From Kitasatospora sp. A2-31 (GTDB lineage: Bacteria > Actinomycetota > Actinomycetes > Streptomycetales > Streptomycetaceae), in NCBI RefSeq assembly GCF_022288725.1, contig NZ_JAKNTA010000005.1, forward strand, positions 581,158 through 645,157: DNA of 64,000 bases. The letters run 5' to 3'. The notes beneath the pieces are model-generated. The model was not told where the DNA came from and searched no databases. It was given only the letters and a program-made list of their open reading frames with translations. Each line of letters starts with the position of its first letter. Positions within the stretch are counted from its first letter, which is position 1. The translations under genes were made by a program, and so were the position numbers. Below, in pieces: positions 25,019 through 34,772 of this stretch.

Positions 25019-25196
25019 CCGGCCGGGAGCGGACGGCGCGGGTGGCGCTCCGTCACCCGCGCCCCCGGGGCCGACCCCGGCCTGGCTCGGGCGGGGCGTG
25101 ATCTCGTAGGGTGGCGCCCACGGGTCGTGGTGGTCCGCCACCACGAGGCAAGGGCAGCAGACGTCGCAGGGCGGCGGGGCGGGGCGGTGACCAGAG

Positions 25197-27416
25197 ATGG
25201 CGGAGACGACGGCTGTCCCCGGCGGCCCCGATCCCGTGGCGGACGCCGTGCCGCGCGACGCCGCTCCGCCCTCGCCGCGCAGCCCCTACGACGAGCACGT
25301 GCCCGGCCCGGCCGCCCTGTACGACCCGCCGACCCCGCCGCCCGCGGCACCCCCCGTCGCGCCGCCGGTGCCGCCGACCGGATGGACCGTCACCGGCATG
25401 CCCGCGGTGGACCTTCCGCCGTCCGCGACCCCGCTGCCGTTCACCGTGCCCGGCGCCACGCCCGCGCACGGGATCGGCGCCGCGCCGGTCGCCGGCCCGG
25501 GCGGACTCGGCACCGCACCGCGCGGGCGGATCCTGGTCGTCGAGGGCGGCTACGGCACCTCCGGCCGCCGCACCTGGGGGCGCGGCGGTCCGACCCAGGC
25601 GCCCGTGCTCTCCGCGATGCTCGCCGCCGTCTCGCCGCAGGTCCTGCTCGCCGCCGACGCGGTCGACGCCGTGCACCTCCCCGGTGCCAGCGACCCGCAC
25701 ACCGTGCTCGCCCACCTGCGCGCCGCCGCCCGGCACCCCGGACCCCTGCTGGTCCACCTCGGCGGCCACCTGCTGGCCGACAAGCGCGGCGGCCAACTCC
25801 ACCTCACCCTGCGCGACTCCAAGCCCGGCAGCGTCCGGCAGGACGGCCTGGCCTGGCAGTCCATCGCCGGCGAGCTGCGCCACCGGCCCGCCGAGTGGCA
25901 GACGCTCGTCGTCGCCGACCTGAGCGCCGATCAGAGCGCCCTCCCGTTCCTCCAGGGCACCATCTCGCCGCTCGCCGACGGCCTCCCGCTCTGGGCGGTG
26001 GTCAGCCCGGACCCGGAGCAGATCGGCACCTTCACCCGTGCGCTGATCGAGGCCCTGCACGGCGGCCGCCCGGGCGGGGAGGCCGTGCTGGCCCCCGAGC
26101 AGCTGCGCAACCAGGTCTACTCGGTGCTCCGCCCGGACGTCGTCATCCTGGCCACGCACGCGCCGAACCGCCCGTTCTTCCGCAACACGGCCCGGCGGAC
26201 GGACGGTTCGCAGCTCGACCCCGTCCCGTACGAGGGACCGCGTCCTGCCGCGGTGCTGCCCCGGCCGCCTGCCGCCCGGGACGCCGCGCCGCGCGACGGG
26301 GGGCCGCGCGACGCCGTGCCCGCGGACCGGCCGGCCGTCACCCTGGACAAGCCGGCGGCCGCCGCAGCGGCGGCGGGCGCCGCGCCCGTGCCGGCGGCTC
26401 CGCCGGTGCCGCCGGCCTCACCCGCCGCGGTGCCGGCGGCGGCCCCGGCTCCGGCACCCGTGGTTCCCGAGGGCCCGGTGGACCTGGTGAAGGCCGGGGT
26501 CCCGGCCACGCCCCCGCCGCCGGCCCGGCCCGTCGACCTGGTCAAGCCGTACGCCTGGCGGCCCACGCTGACGGACGGCATCCGGCTCGCCAAACCGGCT
26601 CCGGCGGACGCCGTTCCGCAGGACGCGGTGGCGGCGGATGCGGTCCCGGCCGACGCGGTGCCGCAGGACGCCGTACCGCAGGACGCGGTGCCGCAGGGCG
26701 CGCTCCCGGCCGCGCACCCGGAGGCCGCGCACCCGGAGGCCGCGCACCCGGTGGACGCGGTGCCGCAGGACGCCGTTCCGGCCGACGCGACCCCCGCGTC
26801 GGTGGCCCCCACCGACGAGCGCGCTGACGCGGGCTCCGCGGACCCGGGCCCCGAGGCACCGGCGCCCGCCGGCGCCGGGCCCGCCGACGCGCCCCCGGCC
26901 GGGGCCGCGCCCGCCGAGGCTCCCCCCGCCGAGGCGCCCCCGGCCGAGGACGACGCGGCCGGGCGGCCCCTGGCCGACTACCGCGAGGTGATCGGCCGGA
27001 TCGTCCGCAGTGCCGACGCGGGGGACCACGCCGCCGCCACCGACCTCGCGTTCGCCCTCGAACTGGAGGCCATCGCCGAGCACGGCACCGTCTCCGAGCC
27101 CGTGCTCCAGGTCCGGCAGGTCCGCGCCCACGTGTGCCGGCTGGCCGGGCGGACGGCGGAGGCGGCCGACATCTACCGCGAGGTGGCGCTGACGCTGCTG
27201 CGCTCGCAGGGGCCGGAGCACCCCGAGACCCAGCGGGCGGCCACCAACGCGGAGGCCTGCTGGCGGGCGATCCCGGACCGTGCGGAGGCGATCCGCATCG
27301 CCCCCGAGATCATCGAGCTCCGGGCCCACCTGCCCGGTGCGGACAACCGGAAGCTGCGCGCCGCCGAACGCCACCTGGCCAACCTCGCGGCCCGGGGCGC
27401 CCAGCCGCAGTCCTGA
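25197..27416 (+). CDS. caspase-like pseudo-enzyme with repeat linker and TPR-like end, downstream flank of the Tad locus
   Basis: A 739-aa soluble protein. Residues 1-105 are Pro-rich. Residues 110-333 are caspase-like: RILVVEGGYG, LLVHLGGHLLADKRGGQLHL (a His remains, but not GHG), GLAWQSIAGELRHRPAEW and TLVVADLSADQSAL where a catalytic Cys would be; there is none. Residues 340-580 are Ala/Pro low complexity with (DAVPQ)n repeats. Residues 585-739 form TPR-like helices (ALELEAIAEHGTVSEPVLQV, LLRSQGPEHPETQRAATNAE). It parallels the protein at 10740-11603 across GLAW. A TAGGGT -10-like hexamer lies at 25107-25112, so it may have its own promoter. Function unknown; a scaffold is inferred. Confidence 0.6.
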   Translation: MAETTAVPGGPDPVADAVPRDAAPPSPRSPYDEHVPGPAALYDPPTPPPAAPPVAPPVPPTGWTVTGMPAVDLPPSATPLPFTVPGATPAHGIGAAPVAGPGGLGTAPRGRILVVEGGYGTSGRRTWGRGGPTQAPVLSAMLAAVSPQVLLAADAVDAVHLPGASDPHTVLAHLRAAARHPGPLLVHLGGHLLADKRGGQLHLTLRDSKPGSVRQDGLAWQSIAGELRHRPAEWQTLVVADLSADQSALPFLQGTISPLADGLPLWAVVSPDPEQIGTFTRALIEALHGGRPGGEAVLAPEQLRNQVYSVLRPDVVILATHAPNRPFFRNTARRTDGSQLDPVPYEGPRPAAVLPRPPAARDAAPRDGGPRDAVPADRPAVTLDKPAAAAAAAGAAPVPAAPPVPPASPAAVPAAAPAPAPVVPEGPVDLVKAGVPATPPPPARPVDLVKPYAWRPTLTDGIRLAKPAPADAVPQDAVAADAVPADAVPQDAVPQDAVPQGALPAAHPEAAHPEAAHPVDAVPQDAVPADATPASVAPTDERADAGSADPGPEAPAPAGAGPADAPPAGAAPAEAPPAEAPPAEDDAAGRPLADYREVIGRIVRSADAGDHAAATDLAFALELEAIAEHGTVSEPVLQVRQVRAHVCRLAGRTAEAADIYREVALTLLRSQGPEHPETQRAATNAEACWRAIPDRAEAIRIAPEIIELRAHLPGADNRKLRAAERHLANLAARGAQPQS
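26600..26790 (+). repeat. in-frame 15-bp-type repeats coding DAVPQ/DAVPA
   Basis: Short imperfect tandem units (coding ADAVPQ, DAVPADAV and PEAAHPEAAHP) inside the linker of the caspase-like protein. All are in phase, so expansions would lengthen the linker only. Confidence 0.8.
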
Positions 27417-27466
27417 ACCGGGAGCGGGAGCAGTGGCCCGCCCCGGACGCCGCCGCCGGACACACC

Positions 27467-27505
27467 CGCGCGCGGAAGGTCGACCTGGCCGACCTCCCGC
27501 GCGCG
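27467..27505. terminator. strong bidirectional terminator
   Basis: Arms 27467-27482 and 27490-27505 form a 16-bp stem with one A.C mismatch and a 7-nt loop. It lies in the 144-bp convergent gap between the caspase-like gene (stop 27416) and the sedolisin gene (stop 27561), so it can end transcripts from both sides. No U-tract, as usual in actinobacteria. Confidence 0.75.
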
Positions 27506-27560
27506 AGCGTTCCCCGAGGCGTTGCCGGACGGCCCCGTACGTCCCGCCGCCCGGGGCCGG

Positions 27561-28922
27561 TCAGCGACCGGCGAGGGCGTGGACGAACCTGGTGCCATCG
27601 ATGGTGCCGAGGCCGCTCGCCAGGTCGTAGCCCTTGGCGGCCTGGTAGCCCGTCACCTTGTCCCAGGAGTTGTCGCCCTCCGTCACGTCGACCAGGCCGC
27701 TCCACTTCGGCGGCAGCAGGCTGAGCCCGTACAGGCGCCAGTTGATCTGGCCGAGCCGGTGGCCGGCGAGCTGGTCGGCGAGGGCGACGACCCCCGAGAA
27801 GACCGGGGTCGCCTCGCTGGTGCCGCCGGTGAGGTGCCACCCGACCGAGGTCGGGTCGTAGGACTCGTACGTCCAGGCCCCGCCGTCCACGGCCGCGCTC
27901 ATGCTGATGTCCGGCGTGCCGCGGTGGTTGCCGGTGACGCCGGCGACGCCGGCCTGGTACCACGGCCGCTCGAAGACGCCGGAGACCCCGCCGCCGCCCG
28001 CGCCGTACTTGTCGTGCCACACCTTGTCGGGCGCGGTGCGCTTGCCGGCGTCGTCCAGGGTGAGCTGGGTGCCGCCGATGGAGGTGACCAGCGGGTCGGC
28101 GGAGGGCCAGGAGTTGACCCGGTACGGGTAGAGGTCCTCGCCGTTCTCCTGCGCGTCGGTGGCGCCGTTGTCCCCCGAGGCGGCGAGCACGGTGACGTCG
28201 TGGGCGGCGGCCTCCTTGAAGGCGTAGCGCAGGTCGGTCAGGGACTTGAAGTCGCCCTTGTCGAAGCCGGGGAAGGTGTTCTCGGTGGCGCCGAAGCTCT
28301 GCGAGATGACGTCGGCCCGGCCGGCCCTGATCAGGGCCTTCTCGGCGTCCATCATCTCCGGCAGGCCGGTCGTCCCCTCGGTCTCGGCGACGCCGGTCTC
28401 CACCACGATGATGTGCGCGTCGGGCGCGATGGCGTGGGCGTACTCGACGTCGAGGGTGGTCTCCCCGGCCCAGCCGGTGTGGTCGGGGTTCTTCGGGTCG
28501 AACTCCGGGACGTCGCCCCACTTGACCACCTCGACCTTGGTGTCGGGGAGGCCCCACTGCTTGTCGAAGACCTCCAGGTCGTGCTGGATGGTCGGCGAGC
28601 CGAAGGAGTCGACGATGACGATGGTCCGGCCCTTGCCGGTGATGCCCTCCCGGTACAGCGGGTCGAGGTTGTAGGCGGTCCGGTACTGGAGCGGGGAGTA
28701 GCAGTGGATGCCGATCTGGCTGACGCACTCCGAGGTGGAGAGGGGCGCGGTCCGCCCGACGGTGCTGTGGTGCCCGGCGGAGGCGGGGCGCACGTGGACG
28801 CCGGAGAGGGACGCGGACGCCGCGGTGGACGCGGCCGGTACCGCGACGGTGCCGGCGGTCAGGGCGGTGGCCCCCGCGGCGAGCAGGGCCAGGGAGCGGC
28901 GGAGGGTGGCGGGGCTGCCCAT
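27561..28922 (-). CDS. secreted S53 family peptidase (sedolisin)
   Basis: A 453-aa exported serine-carboxyl protease, active at acidic pH in characterised relatives. The signal peptide is LALLAAGATALTAGTVAVPA with cleavage near residues 33-37. Catalytic residues are visible: GWAGETTLDVEYAHAIAP (Glu154, Asp158), AASGDNGATD (oxyanion Asp) and TGGTSEATP (Ser). The C-terminal GYDLASGLGTIDG carries Ca-binding residues. The mature fold seems to start near residue 70, leaving only about 30-40 residues after the signal peptide instead of the usual pro-domain of about 180. The ATG at 28922 follows AAGGAG; a longer ATG frame (28976) lacks a ribosome site. Single-gene unit. Confidence 0.9.
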   Translation of the reverse strand: MGSPATLRRSLALLAAGATALTAGTVAVPAASTAASASLSGVHVRPASAGHHSTVGRTAPLSTSECVSQIGIHCYSPLQYRTAYNLDPLYREGITGKGRTIVIVDSFGSPTIQHDLEVFDKQWGLPDTKVEVVKWGDVPEFDPKNPDHTGWAGETTLDVEYAHAIAPDAHIIVVETGVAETEGTTGLPEMMDAEKALIRAGRADVISQSFGATENTFPGFDKGDFKSLTDLRYAFKEAAAHDVTVLAASGDNGATDAQENGEDLYPYRVNSWPSADPLVTSIGGTQLTLDDAGKRTAPDKVWHDKYGAGGGGVSGVFERPWYQAGVAGVTGNHRGTPDISMSAAVDGGAWTYESYDPTSVGWHLTGGTSEATPVFSGVVALADQLAGHRLGQINWRLYGLSLLPPKWSGLVDVTEGDNSWDKVTGYQAAKGYDLASGLGTIDGTRFVHALAGR

Positions 28923-29058
28923 GGGACTCCTTGGGGTACGGGGCCCGACCTGGTCCGGTCGGGTGGCTCCGGCCATCCCATCGAGAGCCGCATGATCATG
29001 CCATAGTCATTTGGTACCTGCGGCATGGTCACGCCTGACCACCGGAAAAGGTAAAGGC

Positions 29059-29092
29059 CGGCCCAGGTGAAAGTAAGTCTCCACCCGGGCCG
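29059..29092 (-). terminator. hairpin after the SDR gene
   Basis: Stem 29059-29069 / 29082-29092 (11 bp, one mismatch) with a 12-nt loop, 95 nt beyond the SDR stop on the minus strand and upstream of the sedolisin gene. It separates the fatty-acid module from the protease gene. Confidence 0.55.
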
Positions 29093-29187
29093 ACAGTATG
29101 ACGAATCGTCAGTCATAGGGCGCTACGCCCCGCCGGGCCGGCCCGGCGAGCCCCGCCGGTTCGGCCGATCCCGCCCGCCGTCCGGGC

Positions 29188-29946
29188 TCAGCGTGCCCCA
29201 CCGTTGACGTACAGCGTCTGGCCGCTGACGTACGAGGCGTCCTCGCTCGCCAGGAAGGCCACCACCGAGGCGATCTCCTCCGGCCGGCCGACCCGCCGCA
29301 GCGGGGTCCGGGCGGCGACCTCCGCCTGGTGGTCCTCGGCCGTGGCACCGACCCGCTCGGCGGTGGCGGCCGTCATCGCGGTGGCGATGTAGCCGGGGGC
29401 GACGGCGTTGACGTTGATGTTGAACGGGCCCAGCTCGATCGCCAGGGTGGCCGTGAGGCCCTGGATGCCGGCCTTGGCGGCGGCGTAGTTGGCCTGGCCC
29501 CGGTTGCCGAGCGCGGAGCGCGAGCTGAGCGAGACGATCTTGCCGTACTTCTGCGCCACCATGTACTTCTGGGCGACGTGGCTGCAGTTGTAGGCGCTGG
29601 TCAGATTGACGGTCAGCACCGTGTCCCAGTCGGCCTTGGTCATCTTGAAGAACAGGTTGTCCCGGGTGATCCCGGCGTTGTTCACCAGGACGTGCACCCC
29701 GCCGAGGTCGTTCACGACCTGGGCGAAGACCGCCTCCACCGCGTCGTAGTCGGCCACGTCACAGCCGTACGCGCGCGCGGTGCCGCCCTTGGCGGTGATC
29801 TCCTCGACCGTCCCGGCGGCGCGCTCGGCGGTGAGGTCGACGACGGCCACGGCCGCGCCCTCCTCCGCCAGCAGCCGCGCGGTGGCCGCGCCGATGCCCT
29901 GGGCCGCGCCGGTGACGACGGCGACCTTGCCTGCGAAACGAGTCAC
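29188..29946 (-). CDS. 3-oxoacyl-ACP/CoA reductase, SDR family (FabG-like)
   Basis: A 252-aa NAD(P)H-dependent short-chain dehydrogenase. Cofactor motif TGAAQGIGAATARLL, structural NNAG (LVNNAGITRDNLFFK), active-site Ser in IVSLSSRSALGN and Tyr-Lys in NYAAAKAG, ending YVSGQTLYVNGG. It would reduce or oxidise beta-keto/beta-hydroxyacyl thioesters in the cytoplasm. The GTG at 29946 follows GGAGGGAG. It is 35 bp downstream of the thiolase gene on the same strand, so it is probably the last gene of an acyl-CoA degradation operon and may act as a 3-hydroxyacyl-CoA dehydrogenase there. Confidence 0.9.
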   Translation of the reverse strand: MTRFAGKVAVVTGAAQGIGAATARLLAEEGAAVAVVDLTAERAAGTVEEITAKGGTARAYGCDVADYDAVEAVFAQVVNDLGGVHVLVNNAGITRDNLFFKMTKADWDTVLTVNLTSAYNCSHVAQKYMVAQKYGKIVSLSSRSALGNRGQANYAAAKAGIQGLTATLAIELGPFNINVNAVAPGYIATAMTAATAERVGATAEDHQAEVAARTPLRRVGRPEEIASVVAFLASEDASYVSGQTLYVNGGAR

Positions 29947-29981
29947 GACGGACTCTCCCTCCGGACGATGCTCGGTGCTGC

Positions 29982-31172
<1,191 letters not shown>

Positions 31173-31264
31173 GTCGTCGGGCTCCTTATCAAGACAGCGG
31201 AACAGCGGAACAGCGGGAGATCGGGGGGCTCGGTGGTCCGGCCCGGTGGTCGGGCGGGAGCCGG

Positions 31265-32428
31265 CTAGAAGGCGTTGACGCCGGTGAGCGAGCGCCCGAC
31301 GAGCAGTTTGTGGATCTGGCTGGTGCCCTCGTAGAGCGTCATCACCCGCGCGTCGCGCAGGTACTTGCCGACCGGGTACTCGTCGATGAACCCGTAGCCG
31401 CCGAACACCTGGAGCGCGTTGTTGGCGGCCCGGACGGCGGCCTCGCTCGCGTAGAGCTTGGCCACGGAGGACTCGGTGGCGAACGGCAGGCCGCGGTCGA
31501 TGTGGTCGGCGACCTTCCAGGTGAGCAGCCGGGAGGCCTCGACGTCCACCGCGATGTCGGAGAGCAGCTCCTGCACCAGCTGGTGCGAGGCGATCGGCCT
31601 GCCGAACTGCTCGCGCTCGCCCGCGTACCGCACGGCGGCGTCCAGACAGGCCCGGGCGATGCCGACGCAGCCGGCGGCGACCGACATCCGGCCCTTGGCG
31701 AGCGCGGCCATGGCGACCGTGAAGCCCTTGCCGACCTCGCCGAGCCGGGCGGAGTCGGGCACCCGGACGTCGTCGAACGAGAGCTCGGCGGTGGCCTGGC
31801 CGCGCAGGCCGAGCTTGCCGTGGATCTCGGTGCGGGTGAAGCCGGGCAGGCCGGTGGGGACCAGGAAGGCGGTCACCCCCCGGTGGCCCTGCTGCTCGGG
31901 CTCGTTGCCCCCGGTGCGGGCGAACACCAGGGCGACGTCGGCCCAGGTGCCGTTGGTGATGAACATCTTGCTGCCGCTGATCAGCCAGTCCCCGCCGTCG
32001 CGGACCGCCCGGGTGGTGAGGTTGGCGGCGTCCGAGCCGGTGCCGGGCTCGGTGAGCGCGAAGCAGCCGAGCGCCTCGCCGGAGGTGAGCCGGGGCAGCC
32101 ACTCCCGCTTCTGCTCCTCGGTGCCGTAGCCGTTGATCGACTTGCCGACCAGCCCGAGCGAGACCGAGACGATGCCGCGGACGGCGGAGTCGCCGCGTCC
32201 CAGCTCCTCCAGGACCAGGCAGTAGGCGAGGTGGTCCCCGCCGCTGCCGCCGTACTCCTCGGGCAGGGTGAGGCCGAGGAAGCCCAGCTCGCCGAGCCTG
32301 CCGATGACCGCGCGGTCGACGGACTCGGCGCGGTCCCAGGCAGCGGCGTGCGGGGCGATCTCGCGGTCGGTGAAGGAGGCCGCCAGGTCGCGGACGGCGG
32401 TCTGTTCCTCGGACAGCTCCAGGTTCAT
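31265..32428 (-). CDS. acyl-CoA dehydrogenase
   Basis: A 387-aa FAD-dependent enzyme catalysing the first step of beta-oxidation or short/branched acyl-CoA oxidation. Typical blocks: MNLELSEEQTAVRDLAASF, CFALTEPGTGSDAANLTTR (FAD/substrate), FITNGTWADVALVFAR, YAGEREQFGRPIASHQLVQ, the active-site Glu in LYEGTSQIHKLLVGRSL. The length is normal. It is the first gene of the minus-strand trio (dehydrogenase, thiolase, SDR) and is divergent from a TetR regulator, with an operator-like palindrome 13 bp before its start codon, so repression by that regulator is likely. Confidence 0.92.
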   Translation of the reverse strand: MNLELSEEQTAVRDLAASFTDREIAPHAAAWDRAESVDRAVIGRLGELGFLGLTLPEEYGGSGGDHLAYCLVLEELGRGDSAVRGIVSVSLGLVGKSINGYGTEEQKREWLPRLTSGEALGCFALTEPGTGSDAANLTTRAVRDGGDWLISGSKMFITNGTWADVALVFARTGGNEPEQQGHRGVTAFLVPTGLPGFTRTEIHGKLGLRGQATAELSFDDVRVPDSARLGEVGKGFTVAMAALAKGRMSVAAGCVGIARACLDAAVRYAGEREQFGRPIASHQLVQELLSDIAVDVEASRLLTWKVADHIDRGLPFATESSVAKLYASEAAVRAANNALQVFGGYGFIDEYPVGKYLRDARVMTLYEGTSQIHKLLVGRSLTGVNAF

Positions 32429-32440
32429 CGAGACCCCGTT

Positions 32441-32459
32441 AAACTAGCGCTGCAAGTTT
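32441..32459. promoter_or_regulatory. candidate TetR operator
   Basis: AAACTAGC-GCT-GCAAGTTT: two 8-bp arms with 7 of 8 bases symmetric around a 3-bp centre. It lies 13 bp upstream of the acyl-CoA dehydrogenase start and 136 bp upstream of the divergent TetR gene, the expected place for an autoregulating repressor. Confidence 0.6.
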
Positions 32460-32594
32460 TATGGGGGGACTGTAGCCCCGACGGGGCTCCGCTGGGAAGG
32501 GCCGCCTGCCAGAATCGATCCCCACCCCCGGGCGACCCGCGGCCAGACACGCGGGAAGCCGCCCGACCCTCACCCGACCGGAGGAACCGCGCCG

Positions 32595-33404
32595 ATGGCC
32601 CGCCCGCGCACCCCGCTGCTCAGCCGTGAGCGCATCGTCACGGCCGCGCTCCGGCTCGTCGACGCCGAGGGGCTGGACGCACTCTCCACCCGGCGCCTGG
32701 CCACCGAGCTGTCCGTCAGCGGGCCGTCCCTCTACAACCACTTCGGCACCAAGGACGAGCTGCTGGACGCGGTGGTGGACGGGGTGATGGGTGAGGTCGA
32801 CCTGTCGATGTTCACCCCGGGGGCGCCCTGGCCGGAGGCGCTGCGGGCCTGGGCCCGCTCCTACCGCGCGGCCCTGGCCGCCCACCCGAACATCGTCCCG
32901 GTGCTGGCCCAGGGCCCCGGACGCCGCCCCAACGCACTGCGGCTGGCCGACGCCGTCTTCGGCTGCCTGGTCGAGTCCGGCTGGCCGCGCGGGCAGGCCA
33001 CCCGGATCGGTGCGCTGATGCGGTACTTCGTCACCGGCTCGGCGCTGGCCTCGTTCGCGGCGGGCTTCCCGGAGGACGCCGGGCTGTACGACGCGGCCGA
33101 CTACCCCCACCTCGGCGAGGCCCACCGGCTCGCCGAGCACCGGGGGGCGATCGACGAGGGCGCCTTCGAGACCGGACTGGAGGCTCTCCTCGACGGGCTG
33201 GCGCTACGGTTCGAGCGCACCGTCGAGGGCGCCCGCCGGGCCGGGGGAGACAGGTGGCCGGACGCCGTCCGGGCCGTCGGCGAGCGGGAGCCCGCCGGTG
33301 GGGCGAGCGCGGCCGGGGCCGGCGACCGCGGCCCCGCGGGCGGCCCTCACCAGGGCTCCCGGGGGGTGAACGCGGGCCGCAGCGAGGGGTCCACCGGGTC
33401 GTAG
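32595..33404 (+). CDS. TetR family transcriptional regulator of the acyl-CoA module
   Basis: A 269-aa regulator. HTH at about residues 10-57: IVTAALRLVDAEGLDALS, then LSVSGPSLYNHFGTKDELLD, followed by a TetR_C-type ligand domain (LRAWARSYRAALAAHPNIVP, VTGSALASFAAGF). GGAGGAA lies 8 nt before the ATG. The last 50 residues are Gly/Ala/Arg low complexity and run 58 bp into the 3' end of the convergent nitric oxide synthase gene, suggesting loss of an earlier stop. The divergent dehydrogenase-thiolase-SDR genes and the palindrome between them are the likely targets; the ligand is probably an acyl-CoA (inference). Confidence 0.9.
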   Translation: MARPRTPLLSRERIVTAALRLVDAEGLDALSTRRLATELSVSGPSLYNHFGTKDELLDAVVDGVMGEVDLSMFTPGAPWPEALRAWARSYRAALAAHPNIVPVLAQGPGRRPNALRLADAVFGCLVESGWPRGQATRIGALMRYFVTGSALASFAAGFPEDAGLYDAADYPHLGEAHRLAEHRGAIDEGAFETGLEALLDGLALRFERTVEGARRAGGDRWPDAVRAVGEREPAGGASAAGAGDRGPAGGPHQGSRGVNAGRSEGSTGS

Positions 33405-34702
33405 TACCGGTGGTAGACGGGCGTCAGCCCGCCGGACACCGGCGGCACGATCCAGCTCCAGTCGGCCGGGGTGGGCCGGCCGAGCCGCTGCTCCTGGGCG
33501 ACGTGCTTGAGGAACCGCGCCGACTCCGTGTGGTGGTCGGCCATGGTCACCCCGGCCTCCTGGAACGAGTGCAGCACCGCCACGTTGAGCTCCACCAGCG
33601 CGCGGTCCCGCCAGAGCGTGCGGTCGCTGGAGGTGTCCAGGCCGAGCCGCCCGGCCACGGTCGCCAGCATGTCGTACCGGTCGGCGTCGGCGAGGTTGCG
33701 CGCGCCGATCTCGGTGCCCATGTACCAGCCGTTGAACGGCGCGGTGGGGTAGCGGACGCCGCCGATCTCCAGCGTCATGTCGCTGATCGCCGGCACCGCG
33801 TACCAGCGCAGCCCCAGCTCGGCGAACCAGTCGTGCTCGGGGTGGGTGAGCTCGACCTCCAACGTGGTGTCGTCCGGCAGCTCGTACCACTCGGGGCGCT
33901 CGCCGGGCCGTTCCTGGACCAGCAGCGGCAGCACCTCGAACCGCTCCTCGGCGCACTTCCACCCCAGGTCGCGCGCCCGGGCGGCGAGCCGCGCGCCGGC
34001 CGGATCGCCGGTCCAGCCGCCGTCCGCGCCCGGGTGGCCGGCGTAGCGGACCAGCTGCTGGTTGAGGATCCGGGCGGCCGGGCGGCCGGGCCGGTCGGGA
34101 GCGAAGACCGAGACCACCGGGCGGATCCGCCCCCCGTTGGTGGCGGTGCGCAGGTGCTCGAAGCACTCGGCGGCGATGTCGTCGGCCGAACCCAGGTGCC
34201 GCAGGTCGCGCACCACCAGGCTGCGCCAGTACAGCCGGCCGATGCAGCGGGCGGCGTTGCGCCAGGCCAGCTTGGCGCCGTAGGCCAGCTCGGCCCGCGT
34301 GTGCTCGTAGGTGCCGGTGCGGTCGATCTCGTCGAGCACCGCGCGCAGCCGCTCGGCCGGGTCGCCGGCGGCCGGCTGCTCGTGGTGGAACTGGCGGACG
34401 AAGGCGGCGGCCTCCGCGGGGTCGGTGAACGGCTCGGCCGGGTGGGGGGTGAGCCGCCCGGTGCCGTGGCCGGTCGGCCGCCGGACCGCGGGCAACGGGT
34501 CGGGCCGGGAGTCGGGCCGGCCCGCGGTCGCCGGGGCCGGCCCGGGGGCGCCGGTGGTGGGGTGCGCGGGGGCGTACGGGCAGCCGGCGGCGGGTGCCGA
34601 CGCCTGCGCTGCGGCGGGCGCCGAGGCGGGCCGGCGGCTGCTGTGGGTGCTGCGGGTACGAAGCCGGTTGAAGATCAAGGACACATCCCTCCTGGCGCTC
34701 AT
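33347..34702 (-). CDS. nos: bacterial nitric oxide synthase oxygenase
   Basis: Makes NO and citrulline from arginine using haem, a pterin and external electrons. The haem-thiolate motif WRNAARCIGRLYW (Cys153) is diagnostic. Further NOS blocks are FAPDRPGRPAARILNQQL, RWYAVPAISDMTLEIGG and APFNGWYMGTEIGARNLAD (arginine-binding region), then VTMADHHTESARFLKH. No reductase domain, as in other bacterial NOS. The first 85 residues are Pro/Ala/Arg low complexity before the conserved core, so a later start is possible; an AGGAGG with a TTG 9 nt on lies inside the chosen frame. It is not in a thaxtomin-type context (no P450 or NRPS nearby). The 3' end overlaps the TetR gene. Confidence 0.92.
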   Translation of the reverse strand: MSARRDVSLIFNRLRTRSTHSSRRPASAPAAAQASAPAAGCPYAPAHPTTGAPGPAPATAGRPDSRPDPLPAVRRPTGHGTGRLTPHPAEPFTDPAEAAAFVRQFHHEQPAAGDPAERLRAVLDEIDRTGTYEHTRAELAYGAKLAWRNAARCIGRLYWRSLVVRDLRHLGSADDIAAECFEHLRTATNGGRIRPVVSVFAPDRPGRPAARILNQQLVRYAGHPGADGGWTGDPAGARLAARARDLGWKCAEERFEVLPLLVQERPGERPEWYELPDDTTLEVELTHPEHDWFAELGLRWYAVPAISDMTLEIGGVRYPTAPFNGWYMGTEIGARNLADADRYDMLATVAGRLGLDTSSDRTLWRDRALVELNVAVLHSFQEAGVTMADHHTESARFLKHVAQEQRLGRPTPADWSWIVPPVSGGLTPVYHRYYDPVDPSLRPAFTPREPW

Positions 34703-34772
34703 GAGTACCGGAGGTGCGCGGCCGGCCGCAGGGAGTGGACGATTCGGCCCCCGCACCTGCGCCGGGGGCGCT

